A stretch of 64,000 nt of DNA from Stenogyne calaminthoides. Taxonomy: Eukaryota > Streptophyta > Magnoliopsida > Lamiales > Lamiaceae. Positions within the stretch are counted from its first letter, which is position 1, and each line of letters begins with the position of its first letter. Shown piece after piece: positions 22,182-34,495 of the stretch. The stretch is from assembly GCA_037126765.1 (NCBI GenBank), contig JBBCBC010000026.1, positions 31,047,698 to 31,111,697 of the forward strand. Reading direction: 5' to 3'. Position numbers and translations under genes: made by a program. The notes under the pieces are model-generated. The model worked only from the letters and a program-made list of their open reading frames with translations. It did not search any database and was not told the origin of the DNA.

Positions 22182-23340
22182 CAGTGTTTTCATAACTAAG
22201 CCAGTGATTGAACTGGACAGACCACCGGTCAATGGTTCAACCGGTCAGACCGATTCAACTGGCGGTTCAACCGTTTGAAATTATCCCTGCCTAATTTTTT
22301 TCAATATTTTCTATGTTTAGTTAAAAAAATAAAATATGTATACACCTACAAAAATTTAAACATATATGCTATAAATTCAATATAAAATAAGTATACATCT
22401 ACTCAATATGTATATACAATTATACATTACATATTATATTGGGAGGGAGATTACACAAGTAAAAAATTAAAAAACAACCGAAAAAGAAGGAAGAAAAAAA
22501 ACTGTTCGGACACAGCTTTAGAAATTAAAAATTTAAACTTACTCCATGTACCATATATGTAGGATGTTTTTATGTGCTGAAGACGGGCGGGCGTGAGCTC
22601 AGGTTTTATTCTGGATGATTTTTTCTTCTGAGACGCAGGATCGAGTCCCTGGCGACCCACAAGTGGGGAGTTTTATCCTCCAATGTGGGATAACTTCTTG
22701 GGGCACCGCATTAATCGGCCTCCCCACCTAATGGATCCATTGAATCACTGATGATTTACCACCTCCACCATTCCTGTCGGGCCGGGAGGTGGGGGCCCTG
22801 GGGGCGAGGGCTTCGCCTTATGCTACAAGGATGTTTTTTATGGTCATGGCCCATAAAGTGTATACAATGTTTAGGTGCGGTGCATGATGGCCCATTAAAA
22901 GAGAGAAATGAGTATTAAATTAATAATTAAAGCCTATATTGATTTCATACCTAGAGAAAAACGGAGAATACACTCAGCGCCGTTGATATGTTTCATCTAC
23001 TTCTTCAAACCTCTGCAACCTTTCATATTAAAATTGGGTATTCCAGCCGCGCGCCATCAAGTCTACAATCTGAATGCCGACGAGTCTGTGAAAAAAATAG
23101 AGGGCGGTTTGAGATACTGCGGCCCGACGCTCGGTTTGGTGATAATTTCATATTTAGAAAAAATTATGAAAGAACCGGTCAAACCGATTTTACCGATTTT
23201 TACCGGTTTTGGCCGATTTTGACCGGTTCTGACCAGTTCTGACCAATTTTGACCGGTTCGACCGATAAAACGGTTTTTAGGAGGTTTTCGGACCGATTTC
23301 CAGTTGAACCGGCCGGTCCGGTCTGGTTCTGAAAACAATG
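22182..23340. mobile_element. Non-autonomous hAT-like element (1,159 bp)
   Basis: The ends are CAGTGTTTTCATAAC and, inverted, CATTGTTTTCAGAAC (13 of 15 match). The flanking octamers CTACTAAG (22,174-22,181) and GTACTAAG (23,341-23,348) match at 7 of 8, as for hAT. Subterminal regions carry clustered AACCGGTC/GACCGGTT motifs in inverted order, possible transposase binding sites. No transposase is seen. Confidence 0.7.
22575..22827 (+). mobile_element. tRNA-derived SINE nested in the hAT-like element
   Basis: A 253-bp insert is flanked by AGGATGTTTTTATG (22,561-22,574) and AGGATGTTTTTTATG (22,828-22,842), a 14-15-bp target duplication of LINE/SINE type. It contains GGATCGAGTCC (22,638-22,648), a good pol III B box, preceded by an A-box-like TGAGCTCAGG. 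GC content is far above the flanks. Confidence 0.7.
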
Positions 23341-23750
23341 GTACTAAGTTGTAGTCGGTCTCATACATGAGATCGTTTCATACGAGTTTTGTCATATATA
23401 ATACTAGAATTTAGTGAATAAAGTTTATGTGAATTCCTTTTTCAAAACAATACTAGAATTTAGTATATAAAGTATTAGTACATTTTAACATATGACATAT
23501 GACTTTAAAAAATATTTGAGTTTATTAATTACTTTTTACACTAAAATATATTATCAAGTTCACCTTAAAAATTTATGTAAATCACTAAATCTGGGTCATA
23601 GAAGTTTTTGTCAACTAAAATTACTATATCCTATCTTTCTTATATATGAATTCTTGTCGGGGAAATTTATACTTATCTAATAACAAAATATTGGGCTAAA
23701 AAATTATTATTAATTTTGTTACAAAATTTTAAAAACATCAACAAAGATCA

Positions 23751-23830
23751 TGTAGTTTAGATGGTAGAGCTAATTTTATTTTGTCATCTATGCATAAGAG
23801 AGATACAAGGTTCAATCCCCCATATCTACA
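23751..23830 (+). repeat. tRNA-like sequence, probable SINE head
   Basis: GTAGTTTAGATGGTAGAGC resembles a tRNA D-arm/A box, and GGTTCAATCCC (23,809-23,819) is a B box. The sequence between does not fold as a clean tRNA and the acceptor arms are absent, so a SINE remnant is preferred to a tRNA gene. Confidence 0.4.
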
Positions 23831-23930
23831 AGACTACAACAATATATACTAATTTTCTAAATATTACTATTTTTTAAATAATAGAATTTATAAATATCTA
23901 ATAACATAATATTAGAGCAAACATAGAAAT

Positions 23931-25441
23931 GGTATTTCTTAGAGCAGTCAGGGTGTCGTACTGACTGACAACAGTCACTTTATTTGAGCCATTATATTAA
24001 AAATTCAAAGGTTTAAATTTAATGATTTGTAATCTATTGTACTATTCGTCGTACTGTATCGTACTAGCTATTGAATTGAGTCGTAGTGTCGTACTATTAT
24101 AATAAATTAAATAATTAAAAATTTATAATTAACCATTTACAAATTTACCCATACAACCCTTTTTATTAACAGTGTGTGATTCCTTTCTTCTCTCTTTTTA
24201 AAAATTATCAGTCCCTTCCTTCTGCTATGTCTTCTTCGCCTCCCCTGTTTTCTCTGGCGGCGCTGCGCAGCCCTTGGAACCTCCGTCGGAAAATTTAAAT
24301 GGCTGGAAAATTGAGTGTTAAATATTAACTTATTCATCTAATAATTAAATGGTTGCAGGATTGGTTGCGACTCTTGATTACACTCCCATTTTCATTACCA
24401 GATTTTGCTTAATTAAATGGCCGGAAAACTTGAGACTTAATTAACTTTTGTTTAATTAATCTAATAATTTCAGTTAATTTTTATTTTGATTTCTTCAACT
24501 TAAGCGAAGTATACCATAAATTTGGGTGCAGGTTTCACTAGAGTAACAAATAATTTGGAGTTTTCTTCAATCTTAAGAAGCATTCAACAAAATGCTTGAA
24601 GGCTCAATCGAAACAAATCTCCTTCAAAAAAGAGTTCACCTGAAGGGAAAAGTGCCACATTTTGATCTCTGCAGAAAATTAATTGTTCACCAAATTCACT
24701 CTTGTTTATCCTCTGTTTTTTACTTTTCCTTCATTGTTTCCGATTTTTCCGATTCTTCTTCGACTACGTCGTTTTCAGGAAAGGAAAATTCAAGGTAAAG
24801 TACAGGCTTTCTTCGTCACCAAAAACCTGGCGTCAAATCCGTCGATCAGCGAGAGGAATAGAGATGGTGGGCGTTGCGGTCAGTTGAATCAAATCGTCAA
24901 TCACCACTGAGGAAGAGAAGAGTGAGGTTGTCGTTCGTTGCGGTTGTAGTCGACTCGGTGGTCGTAGAAGATATCGAATTGAATCAATTAATTGAAATAA
25001 AAATTTGCCTGGGCTCTGTGTGTGGGGAGATACAATAGGGGGAGCGGTAACGGTATGCACGAGAGGGAGAAAATACTGAAGAATTTTGGCAGAATTTAGA
25101 AAATCTTCATATTTGATTAATTAGGGTTCTAATAATTTGTAATTAATTAAGATTCTAATGATTGTTGAATTTTAATCGTGTGATGTACGGTTGAAGAAAT
25201 GTTGATTTGAAATCAATTTTTTATTCACATATATATTCTCAAATTAATATATTTTTTAATTTTTTTTAAGAGAGGATAAAAAAGTAAATAACAAAATACA
25301 TTTTAAAAAATAATTTAAAATATTAAAATAAGTACAACAGGTAGTAAGTAAGTACGATAGAATACGATGACACGTGGCACGATTCCAAATGCTGACTATT
25401 GACAGTCAGTACGACACCGTGACTTCCGTGAGAAACACCCA
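23931..25441. mobile_element. Non-autonomous Mutator-like element, 1.5 kb, with gene-like interior
   Basis: The perfect flanking decamers ACATAGAAAT lie at 23,921-23,930 and 25,442-25,451. The inverted ends of ~38 bp share GGTGTCGTACTGACTG. The interior (24,180-25,080) is less AT-rich and looks genic (stretches resembling 5' UTR and exon composition around 24,230-24,300 and 24,830-25,060), with small ORFs lacking recognisable domains. A Pack-MULE carrying a captured gene fragment is a possible reading. Confidence 0.72.
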
Positions 25442-25451
25442 ACATAGAAAT

Positions 25452-27350
25452 AAAAGTTTAAAAAAAAATTACTATAGAATTTGTCATGAAATTTTAAAAA
25501 TTGCATAGTAATGAATAAATTTTGTATTTAATATGGATACACCTTTTTTCTTGAAATCAGTTACTCGATCTCTCCGTCTTTTTTTATATATCTCATTTTA
25601 TTTTGACATGAATTCTAGTAAGTGAGTTGTTTATTGACATTTGAAAGGAATAAAAAAGTTTTTTTATAAATGTGTTTTAGGGATGTTTGTAGTGAGATGA
25701 TTTGGAACAATAGAATTACTTTATTGCTATTTTGAATATGTGAAAAGAAAAAAAATGACAGTCCTTTCTGAATTTTGAACAATCTAAATAATTAGTCCGA
25801 TTATTATAAATTAGTTGCATGTACTATTTATATTAGACTTAAATTATTAGTTGAATCATTTTAAATTAAATTATTATATAATTGTAGAACGACACTAGGT
25901 TGGTTGTGATAAAACGTTGTACCCATGCTTTTAAGCAAAAATACTATTTGGGATCAACATAGGACAAATAGTGTAGATTTTGGGAATAATGGTGACCCTA
26001 TGAGATAGTAGACTCTCTTTCAACTTTTAAAGAAGATATATATTTTACTAATGATATTATATGGTATGACTATTAATAAGAGTTGAGACATTCTTTTAAG
26101 AACATTGTGCTTTCTTCAAGATGCTAATTTTCAATCATGGACAATTATATATTATCAATATCCGGTTTGAAAATTTTGATAAGCTACAACTTATCGGGAA
26201 TGGCGACAATAGGTGATAGTCAACGTGATTTATAAGGAAATAATCTAAAATTGTAAGAAAAAATAATATCTTTCAAACATACATTATTTAACAATGTAAA
26301 CTTTTTCAATATTTTGATTGCAACTCATTTTCACGCCTAATTTTGAAAGCAAAAAATGCTCACAAAAATCTTGGATTGCATCGAAATAATAAAAAAATGA
26401 TCATATAATATATATAAAAAATTAATAGTATAAAAAAATATTATAATTATAGGTAAAATATTTTTTCTACTTTATTTAATATGAAAATAAATACATTTCA
26501 CATCAAATTTATTTTATACTTACAAATCGTGCGTCGCACGGGTGATATACTAGTAATTCTAAGTGTATTATATACAATTAATTAAATTATACCTAATTAT
26601 TCTTATTAAGTTTGATTCTTGATATATTCAGAAGCTGTTTTAATTTTCAGCAACTATTTAATGCTCAATTTTTAGCTCCAATTTGAGTTTCGGTTGGTGA
26701 TGGGAGCATTTGAACGTCCTAGAGGCAATAAATATGGGGTGGAAAACTTTAAAGTATAAAGTCAAACACTAAATGACCAGTGGCGGACCCAGGATTTTAA
26801 AATTGGGGGTGCAACGGGTATTACATAAGACATTTTTTTTTTAAAAATCATAACCATTATTTTCTAAATACAATAAAGTTAAATCCACATATAAATATGA
26901 TAAATGCATACAATAAGAAAGTTTTTGGAGATTTCGTTTTTTTTAAGCATAAATTGTCGAAGATCGGACTGTTTTTCCTTTGCCTTTAATTTTTTTGTCC
27001 CTCATTTTTTAATTAAATTATTAATACAAAATAAAAATACAATCATAAATAATGACAAGTCCTAATCTATCAACAAATACAATCAAATAAACATATCTCC
27101 TAATCTAACAATAAATACCATCAAATTACAAATTTAACAAAATTAAATTAATTCATATCCGTATTAAATAGAAAAAATATTATAACCTCTAATTTATAAA
27201 CAAATATCATCAAATTAAATCAGCAATTTAATTAACAAATTAATCATAATCGTGGCTAACAATTGATTAAAAAAAAAAGGAAATAAATTATAAAACTTAT
27301 CTTGATGGTTGATGCTAGAAGCTGGAAAGTGGGAATTAATAAGCTTATTT
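25452..27350. other. AT-rich intergenic, TE ends only
   Basis: No gene is seen. A Helitron-like 3' end lies at 26,528-26,553 and a hAT-like end (CAGTGGCGGACCCAGG) starts near 26,772; their partners were not found. Confidence 0.5.
26528..26553 (+). mobile_element. Helitron-like 3' terminus
   Basis: The hairpin CGTGC-GTC-GCACG is followed after 9 nt by CTAG and then T, the plant Helitron end pattern. The 5' end could not be located, so the element's extent is unknown. Confidence 0.5.
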
Positions 27351-29000
27351 CATGTACCAACACGTCAACTATAGCAATAGTATAATGGTAAATAGATTAT
27401 TTTTTGAGAATTCTTGGAGTATTAGTGTGCATATTTTCGTCTGTTTCCTATTTTCGTCTCTCACCATTATTTTCTCCCCACTCAAACCAGACGAAAATTA
27501 CTCCTCCGATTTCACAAAATCCATGGAACACCCAACAACAAATTCCTTCTGAAATTCACTCGCTTTTTGTTTCAACATCTTCGCCCGAAAAATGCCAACC
27601 CATTTTGCACTATCTTCTTTTTTTCGTTACCCACAAACCACCATCTTCTTTTTTTCATAGAAAATAGAGATGGGGTTTCACTGTACTTCGTTATTTTCGT
27701 ATGAGTTCAGTTGAAATTGCACTTCTTCGTGTTGAATCTCTTTTTTTTAGCATTTACGGTCTGAATTTTGGAATTTTGGGGCTAGGGTATGCTCGTAGAC
27801 GAAATACTTCAAAATTTAGAAATTGACAGTCTTCAAAAGGTTAGTTTCTATTTCTCTACGTTTATATTTTAGTTCTTTTATGGTTTGAGTGCAATTGTGG
27901 AGCTAGGGTTTGCTTGTAGACGAAATAATTTTGTAACTTAGAAATTTTAATGTTTGTAACTCTAGATTTGATATTCCTTGATTTAAAGTTGTCCAACTTT
28001 TCATACTCATTTTAAATATAAAAATGTTTGTTTGGCTCTTCTGTTCTCTGGATTTTTCTTTTGTGTATAGTGGTCATATTTGTTCTGTTCTCTGGTCATA
28101 TTTTGTTTGTGTATAGTGGTCATATTCTTAACTTAACAGATTACATCTGTTTTATGTTTGTCCTTTTCTCTTCATATTTTGTTTGCATTCTCATTTTACA
28201 TTTTAAAATTGTAGTGGTCATATTTTGGCAGGCATTAGTGATGGTTTTACTACATTGTTGTGTTTCTGGATTTTTGAATATTTTGACTATAATGTTGCAT
28301 TAACAAATTACATTGTTGAATTTTTTTCCCAGAACATGAAAACGGATATGACATATAAGAGAGTGATCAAGGGTGATGGAGTTAGATTACCAACAACAAG
28401 TTTGGTATATGTCATTTTTCTGCATTGTCAATTATAACTGCTGTACTTGGAACTATTATTATGATGTTTTTTGTTCTTATACCAAATTTCTTATCTTCTT
28501 TGTAGATTCTGATATTGGATTTATTTTCAAGAAGTGTGATGAGTCTTCCAACATTATGGGTTGTACAAGAGGTAAAACAAAAATTCTTTGTTTGACATAG
28601 GTATTTGTTATAAAAATTCTGCCCTTTTCCTGAACTAACTTAGAAATTTAATGATCATTTAGCAGATGGAGCCAATGCAGTAGGTGGGAATCAAAAAGGG
28701 AAAAAAAAAATTAACAATCTTGGTAATATACTATAGTTGAAATTTATCTAAATGAAACCGCTTTTTCTGAATTTGTATGTTTGTTCCTGATTTCACGTGT
28801 TTGTTCTGAATTTTTGTGTTTGTTCTGTTTCTTTTAGGTGAGGTTGTTGTTAAGAAAAATGATACATACTATAGGAGCAATTTGAAAACAACATTTAAGG
28901 AGTTGAATTCACTACGATTTGATGATGATCAATTGAGGCAAGTTGAAATGTCACCTTTTTGGCTTTTGTTCAACTCTATTTTTTTTTTTGTAAAACCGAA
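27351..29000 (+). other. Unassigned gene-like/TE-like region
   Basis: No intact gene is seen. The small ORF at 28,816-29,073 includes a charged segment (KKNDTYYRSNLKTTFKEL… FDDDQLRQVEMSPFW) that resembles the conserved N-terminal block of Ulp1-protease-like proteins carried by some plant transposons. This is recognition by style only; the rest of such a protein is absent. The region runs straight into the minisatellite. Confidence 0.25.
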
Positions 29001-29004
29001 TGCC

Positions 29005-29790
29005 ATAATGTATTTTGGGCCTGGACCAAAATGCATTATTTTTTTGTACTTTTGGCCTATAATGTATTCTTGAGTTGTATTTTGGGCCATGCCCAAAGTG
29101 CATATTTTTTTTGTATTTCTAAGCCCATAATGTATTCTTAAAATTGTATTCTGGGCCATGCCAAAACTGCATTTTTTTTTGTACATCCTAGCCCATAATG
29201 TATTCTTGCAATTGTATTCTTGGCAAGGCCCAAAGTGCATTTTTTTTTTGTATTTCTGAGCCATAATGTATTCTTGAGTTGTATTCTGGGCCAGGCCGAA
29301 AGTGCATTTTTTTTTTGTACTTCTCGGCCCATAGTGTATTCTTTAAATTGTATTCTGGGCCAGGCCCAAAGTGCATTTTTTTTGTACTTCTCGGCCCATA
29401 ATGTCTTCTTTAAATTGTATTTTGGGCCTGGCCCAAAGTGCATTTTTTTGTACTTCTCGGCCCATAATGTATTCTTTAAATTGTATTTTGGGTTAGGCCC
29501 AAAGTATATTTTTTTTTTTCTTTCTCGGCACATAATGTATTCTTTAAATTGTATTCTGGACTGGCCCAAAGTGCAGTTTTTTTTTGTACTCCTTGGCCCA
29601 TAATATATTCTTTAAAATGTATTATGGGTCTGGCCCAAAGTGCATTTTTTTTATTGTACTTTTGGGCCCATAATGTATTCTAAAATTGTATTCTGGATCT
29701 GGGCTGAGATACAATTTTAATTTTGTATTTCTGGCCTGGCCCAAAGTGCATTATTTTAATTTTGTATTTTGGAACTTGCCCACTTGTGGA
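29005..29790. repeat. Minisatellite, ~11 units of 66-70 bp
   Basis: Each unit reads roughly GGGCCAGGCCCAAAGTGCAT, T-tract, GTACTTCTCGGCCCATAATG, TATTCTTTAAATTGTATTCT. The central units (29,300-29,570) are most alike and the edges are diverged. The 22-codon periodicity creates long repetitive ORFs on both strands (for example 29,138-29,569 -), which are not genes. Units of the same type lie inverted at 30,939-31,096. Confidence 0.9.
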
Positions 29791-30690
29791 TTTCATTTGG
29801 GCCCCAGATACTGTTATGGGCCCATAAAAATCAGAAATTAAACAAAGTTACCATTCGAAAACAAGTTTGTAGTTCTCTGTAAAAAAAATTATTATTTTTA
29901 AGTGGGCCCATAATAATTACATCTTCCATATGCTGACAAAAAACAACCATACCTTTCCAGAATTTTTGACCGTTGAAAACACTTATAAAAAGGCACTATC
30001 AAATTTTTGACCCAACAAGCTTAATCCATGCTAGGAAACTGGAATTTTTAACAGAAAGAATGGGAAAACGAACAACCCAATAAACGAGAGTAAATTGTAT
30101 GGGGGAAATTTGAACTCGGCTGAATTTGAGAGAATAAAGAAGCAAGAAAATTTGAACCAACAAAAGGAATTCAAAATTTGAAATTTCTGCAGATAAGGTA
30201 GCTACAAATTGCAATTGTAGAGTTAGCTTCATATCTCAATTCAAAAAGTATGTACCTAATTTGAGTAAAACAGTACAAATTTTTGCAGGGGGTATTGGTT
30301 TTTTGGTTAATAGGGAGAGCTTGGAGAGAGGATGCTGAAAGTGGGTGAATGCTGGGCCCAGATATGGAATTCATAAATTTTAGGCTATATGGGCCATATG
30401 GCCCTATTCTAAAGGTATCCGTGAATAATGCATTTTAAAAAGAAAACACCATGAAATTTTTCACCAATTATCCAAAAAAAAATTTTTATCATCCTTTCAT
30501 TAAATAAATCACACGTATTGATATTAAACATCCATTGTGTCACGTATATTGCTTCTTCAATTCCTCAAAGAAAAGAAAAGCAAGATACATTATTGTATAA
30601 TAATGCATGAAATTCATCCGTTGTTATCATCCTTCCAAATAAATCCCTATTATTCGTCACATCATTGTAGTCCTCATTCAATTGCTGATT
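29791..30690. other. Spacer between the two minisatellite blocks
   Basis: No gene is seen. Short GGGCCCATAA phrases near 29,815-29,910 are diverged array edges. Confidence 0.4.
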
Positions 30691-30697
30691 TTTTTTC

Positions 30698-32214
30698 TCA
30701 GCAAAAGCATCCATATTCACTTTAGGCAAAGACAAGCCAACCTCAAACCCTCCCTCGAAATCCCCGGACTTACACAACGACATCGAGTACGTCTGCCCAT
30801 CGATCGAACACACTTCCATCTTCCTCACCTTTCCCCATCCAAAATCCGCGCTATAAAGATCGAACTTGGTCGATCCTGACACAGAAAGAGGCGGTCCATT
30901 CACTCCTAGGTACAAACAAGTATGACTCCTAGGTACATTATGGGCCGAGAAGTACAAAAAAAAATGCACTTTGGGTCAGGCCCAAAATACAATTTAAAGA
31001 ATACATTATGGGCCGAGAAGTACAAAAAAATGCACTTTGGGCCTGGCCCAGAATACAATTTAAAGAATACACTATGGGCCGAGAAGTACAAAAAAATCTT
31101 TGTCAGCCTGTTTTCCGCACCTCCTATAATCTTTTCCTTATCAACCGCCCCATTTTCGATCTCTTCCGCTATTGCTTTTGCCGCAAGGAGGAACCCCTCG
31201 TCCCCGGCCACCTCCCCGGGCCCGATTTTTGCCAGCCCGTACGATAAGCAGTTCTCGAAATAGCTTCCAGGGACAGGCGGATCGATCCGGGCCCGGAAAT
31301 CCACCGGGAACAAGAAAAGCCCGAGCTCATCATATTCATCATCATTATCCAACTTTTTAACAAGTGATTTTGCCAAACAGGCCCATACATAAGCTGTCGT
31401 CGCCACAGAAGATGAAACACGAACTAAACCTGGAATTCTCCCCTGGATTAAACTCTTCAGCCCGTCGAGCTCCGACTGCGTAAAAACGTAACGTCGCCTG
31501 AACCCTACCCGTCGGGACGGGGAAATCGCGCGGCTGTAGAGGGATTTTCCTGACATGATTCCAATAAACAGAGTCCAGAAAAACAGGGTATTTCACCAGC
31601 ACCCTGTCAAAAACTGGCTAAAAGTGATCACTTCGTCCACCACCGCCGTGTTTATTGATAAAAGCCCAAGAATTTATAAACCCAACAATCGAGCTAGCAT
31701 CGCCGACGCTATGATGGTTCGAAAATCCAATGCAGACGCCGGAGCCTGGAAACAGAGTAATTTGCAGGGCAAAAACCTGGAGAATCTTCAGATCGTATTC
31801 TTCTTCGATTGGTGGCAACATTGGAGGGATGAAATCGTAGAAATTGTCCACATTTCGGGCCTGGTTTCCGACAAGCTCGTCGAAATCATGGCTGGACTCG
31901 GAGATGGTTACAGAAACAGAGTCCCCTGCCCTGTAACGGATTTCAGGCTTTTTCTCTGGATTTAAAGGGTAAACAATTTTGCCTGCGAGTGGAAAGAAGT
32001 GTTTGAGAGTTAGGAATAGTGATTCTTTCAGTTTTGGAACGAGTGTTTCCATGAAATAAGGCTTTGAAGAATCAGGAAGCTCGTAGAAAATAAGGCGGCG
32101 GATTGGGTGAAGTGGCAGCCAGATGATGTCGGAGAAAGTGAGCGGCAGGGATTGGTCCGCCGCGGCCCCGGGCGGCGTTGCGACTTGGCAAATTTGGAGT
32201 AGGTTTGTAGTCAT
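30698..32214 (-). pseudogene. BAHD acyltransferase pseudogene with minisatellite insertion (BAHD-6)
   Basis: The family start MTTN.LQICQVATPP is at 32,214 (an upstream in-frame ATG at 32,235 is not conserved). HHSVGD is intact. Breaks in order: an in-frame TAG at 31,618-31,620 just before PVFDR, where relatives have a Leu codon; a 1-nt gain near 31,502 in the GCGACGT-TACGT stretch, shifting frame; and after GGAENRLTK the frame enters about 160 bp of the ~68-bp repeat in inverted orientation (30,939-31,096). BAHD coding resumes at SVSGSTKFDLY…DFGWG. NYFGNC has become SYFENC. The 3' end diverges at DAFA (about 30,700), so the terminal ~10 codons are lost. Confidence 0.92.
30939..31096 (-). repeat. 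Inverted minisatellite block inside BAHD-6
   Basis: About 2.3 units read on the - strand exactly like the + strand units at 29,300-29,470. CTCCTAGGTACA occurs twice at its lower edge (about 30,902-30,938), a small duplication next to the junction. Confidence 0.85.
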
Positions 32215-32225
32215 TATGGGATAGC

Positions 32226-32790
32226 TCTGTTGCACGGGTGCGGGGGTGCAGATACGATACGATTCGGGTGCGGAGATTCGTAGATTTTAAAATATTTAGG
32301 ATACGATACGGCGAGGATACGTCAATTTTTTTAATTTAATTAAATATATCACTTGTAATAATATTAAAAAATTTATATTAATTATATATAACACATGTAA
32401 TAATATCAAGAGTATTTAAAACACTTGTACTAATATCAAGAAATTCATCTCATAAGTAACAAAACAACAATTAAATCAAATATTATTAACATACACAAGT
32501 CATAAATCATAATAAAAGATTAATAAATTTTAATATTTAATAAGTTTTAGAGTGTGTCCTTCAAATTATTAGTAAGTTTTAATTTTTTACAAAAAAAAAA
32601 CCCCAAAATTTAATAAATTTTACAAAAAAAACCTCGATACGTATCCGATACGCGTATCCTCGGAACAGGATACACGTATCCGATAATAAAAAAAAAATTG
32701 GGATTCGCCACGTGCCGAATCGGATGCGAATCCCACCCGAATCCCACCCAAAACGAATCCGATACTGCATACTGTTAATTTTTTAAAGAT
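32226..32790. mobile_element. Non-autonomous element with GATACG motifs, upstream of BAHD-6
   Basis: GATACGATACGATTCGGGTG on the left is mirrored by CACCCAAAACGAATCCGATAC on the right, with many ATACG motifs inside both ends. It starts within ~15 bp of the BAHD-6 start and so has replaced its promoter. hAT-like organisation is inferred; no target duplication was fixed. Confidence 0.5.
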
Positions 32791-34495
32791 CCGTGCATTA
32801 GAGTGGGATAGTACTAATTGGGGTTTGTTTGTGTATTTAATGGTAGTTTTGTACTCACCATTCTTTTCCTCTTTTAAAATTTGAAGACTGGCTGATGGTA
32901 ATTGAGTATGTGCGTGCGTGTCATTTATTAAATACAAAGTAGATGATGTAATTTAAGAATGATTTTAAATTACATTATTTATTTTTTATTAAAAGGTACT
33001 TAGTTTATTAGTTTATTAATGCTATTAGTTATTTTTGTTGCCGAAAGATATTATTTTTATATAATTGCACTGTATAATTAGCGTGTAGGAATGTTGTTTT
33101 TAGATGAAATATGAAAAGATGCAAAACATGGCTCACAACACCATTACTTTGTGTTATGTTTGAAGTAGGTTAGATCAAACTTTGCATAAAAAAACCTAAG
33201 AATATTTATAAAAATTAAATCCAAGTCAGACTTTTTTATTATGATAGATTTTTTTTAATATATGAATTTGTCAATCTCGATTTAAACCATTTCATAATTA
33301 AGAATATTTTCGTTTAGTTCACGTGAACTTCATTTTATTTTTATTTATTTATTAAATGGGACAAAAAAACTATAAATAGAGTGAATTAGATCCATGCAAA
33401 ATTTAAGCAAGAGTGTATACTAAAATAATATTCTCTTCATTTCAAACATATACTCCACTTTAAATTAACTTTACAAATTGATCAAAAACGGTATTGCAAC
33501 AACAGAATATATCTATGTTCCAAGAATATCCGATTTTAATAGGTATTGACTGAAGCATAATAACTAATGCATGTAATTGATAATATATACTATCAATTTG
33601 GAACGTTGGCAATTCGACTATAGATATATATTGTTTGGCACATTTAGAAAAGCAGAAACAAGCTGGTTTTTGAAAACATTGAATTCGAAGAGGAGAAAAT
33701 CGCAGGTGAAATCAAAAAGAGATTTTGGAACTGATGTTCAGTTAAGTTTTCACACTTTTATAATTATTCTTTCAAAAATTGGCTTACCAATCCAAAAACA
33801 CTTTTAGGTAACTGAAACTCTACTATGTACAGTGATACTCGTTACCATGGGTGTTTCTTATACTCAAAGATTGGCTTACCAATCCAAAAAACACTTTTAG
33901 ATAACTTTTAGATTGGCAAAATTCTAGTGAAACATAAAATTTCATTTATATGGATGAAGCATCTATACACTTTGACTAGTTGTTAGTTGACTAGTGGACT
34001 GGTAGGTGAGAGGAGTGTCGCCTGATAATAATTCAAGAAAAGTAGGGAGCTTTCATTATTTTGTGCACATTTTTACTTGTTTTGGATCTTGCACTATATA
34101 GTATTGTGATATGTAGTAAATCTATACGAGTCTATAGTATATTTTTAGCTGAATAATATAATCTTGTGGCTACATTAAATTTAAATACATTATAAATCCG
34201 CATGGATCCTGCATCACGGTATTTGTACAACACATTATTCAAATTTCATTTTCATTATGCACTATTGCATTTGGGCATTTCCAATAGTGTATAATGTAAT
34301 TTTTTTTTTTTTTTTACTTTAATTGGCACATCAAAAGTTATTGGAACTTATGTCTAACTCCATAATTATTTCAGGTACAAAATTAGTCAAAAAGTTATGG
34401 TTTGAGAATCATTTTCAATTAATATTCTTGCAGGAAATTGATAATTGGATATAGTAAAAAATAAAAACGTGATTATCGACTGAAGCAATACCTAC
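32791..34495. other. Intergenic, no gene seen
   Basis: AT-rich sequence. A phrase GGCTTACCAATCCAAAAAACACTTTTAG-like is duplicated near 33,780-33,815 and 33,872-33,903. Nothing else is supported. Confidence 0.5.

Larger units (their letters stand above)
22091..23393. mobile_element. GAGAC-ended MITE split by a hAT-like element
   Basis: The left half (GAATGAGACCGCC…GTTTTAACACTTTGGGA, to 22,181) and right half (GTAGTCGGTCTCATACATGAGATC, from 23,349) correspond to the two halves of the intact copy at 4,149-4,283. Confidence 0.55.

Noticed and set aside
23751..23830. Possible tRNA gene
   Set aside because: A and B boxes are present but no paired acceptor stem or regular cloverleaf is seen; kept only as a SINE-like repeat.
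28929..29603. Long repetitive ORFs on both strands with 22-residue periodicity
   Set aside because: They arise because the minisatellite unit is close to a multiple of three. There is no start context, codon bias or conserved domain, and both strands are open equally.
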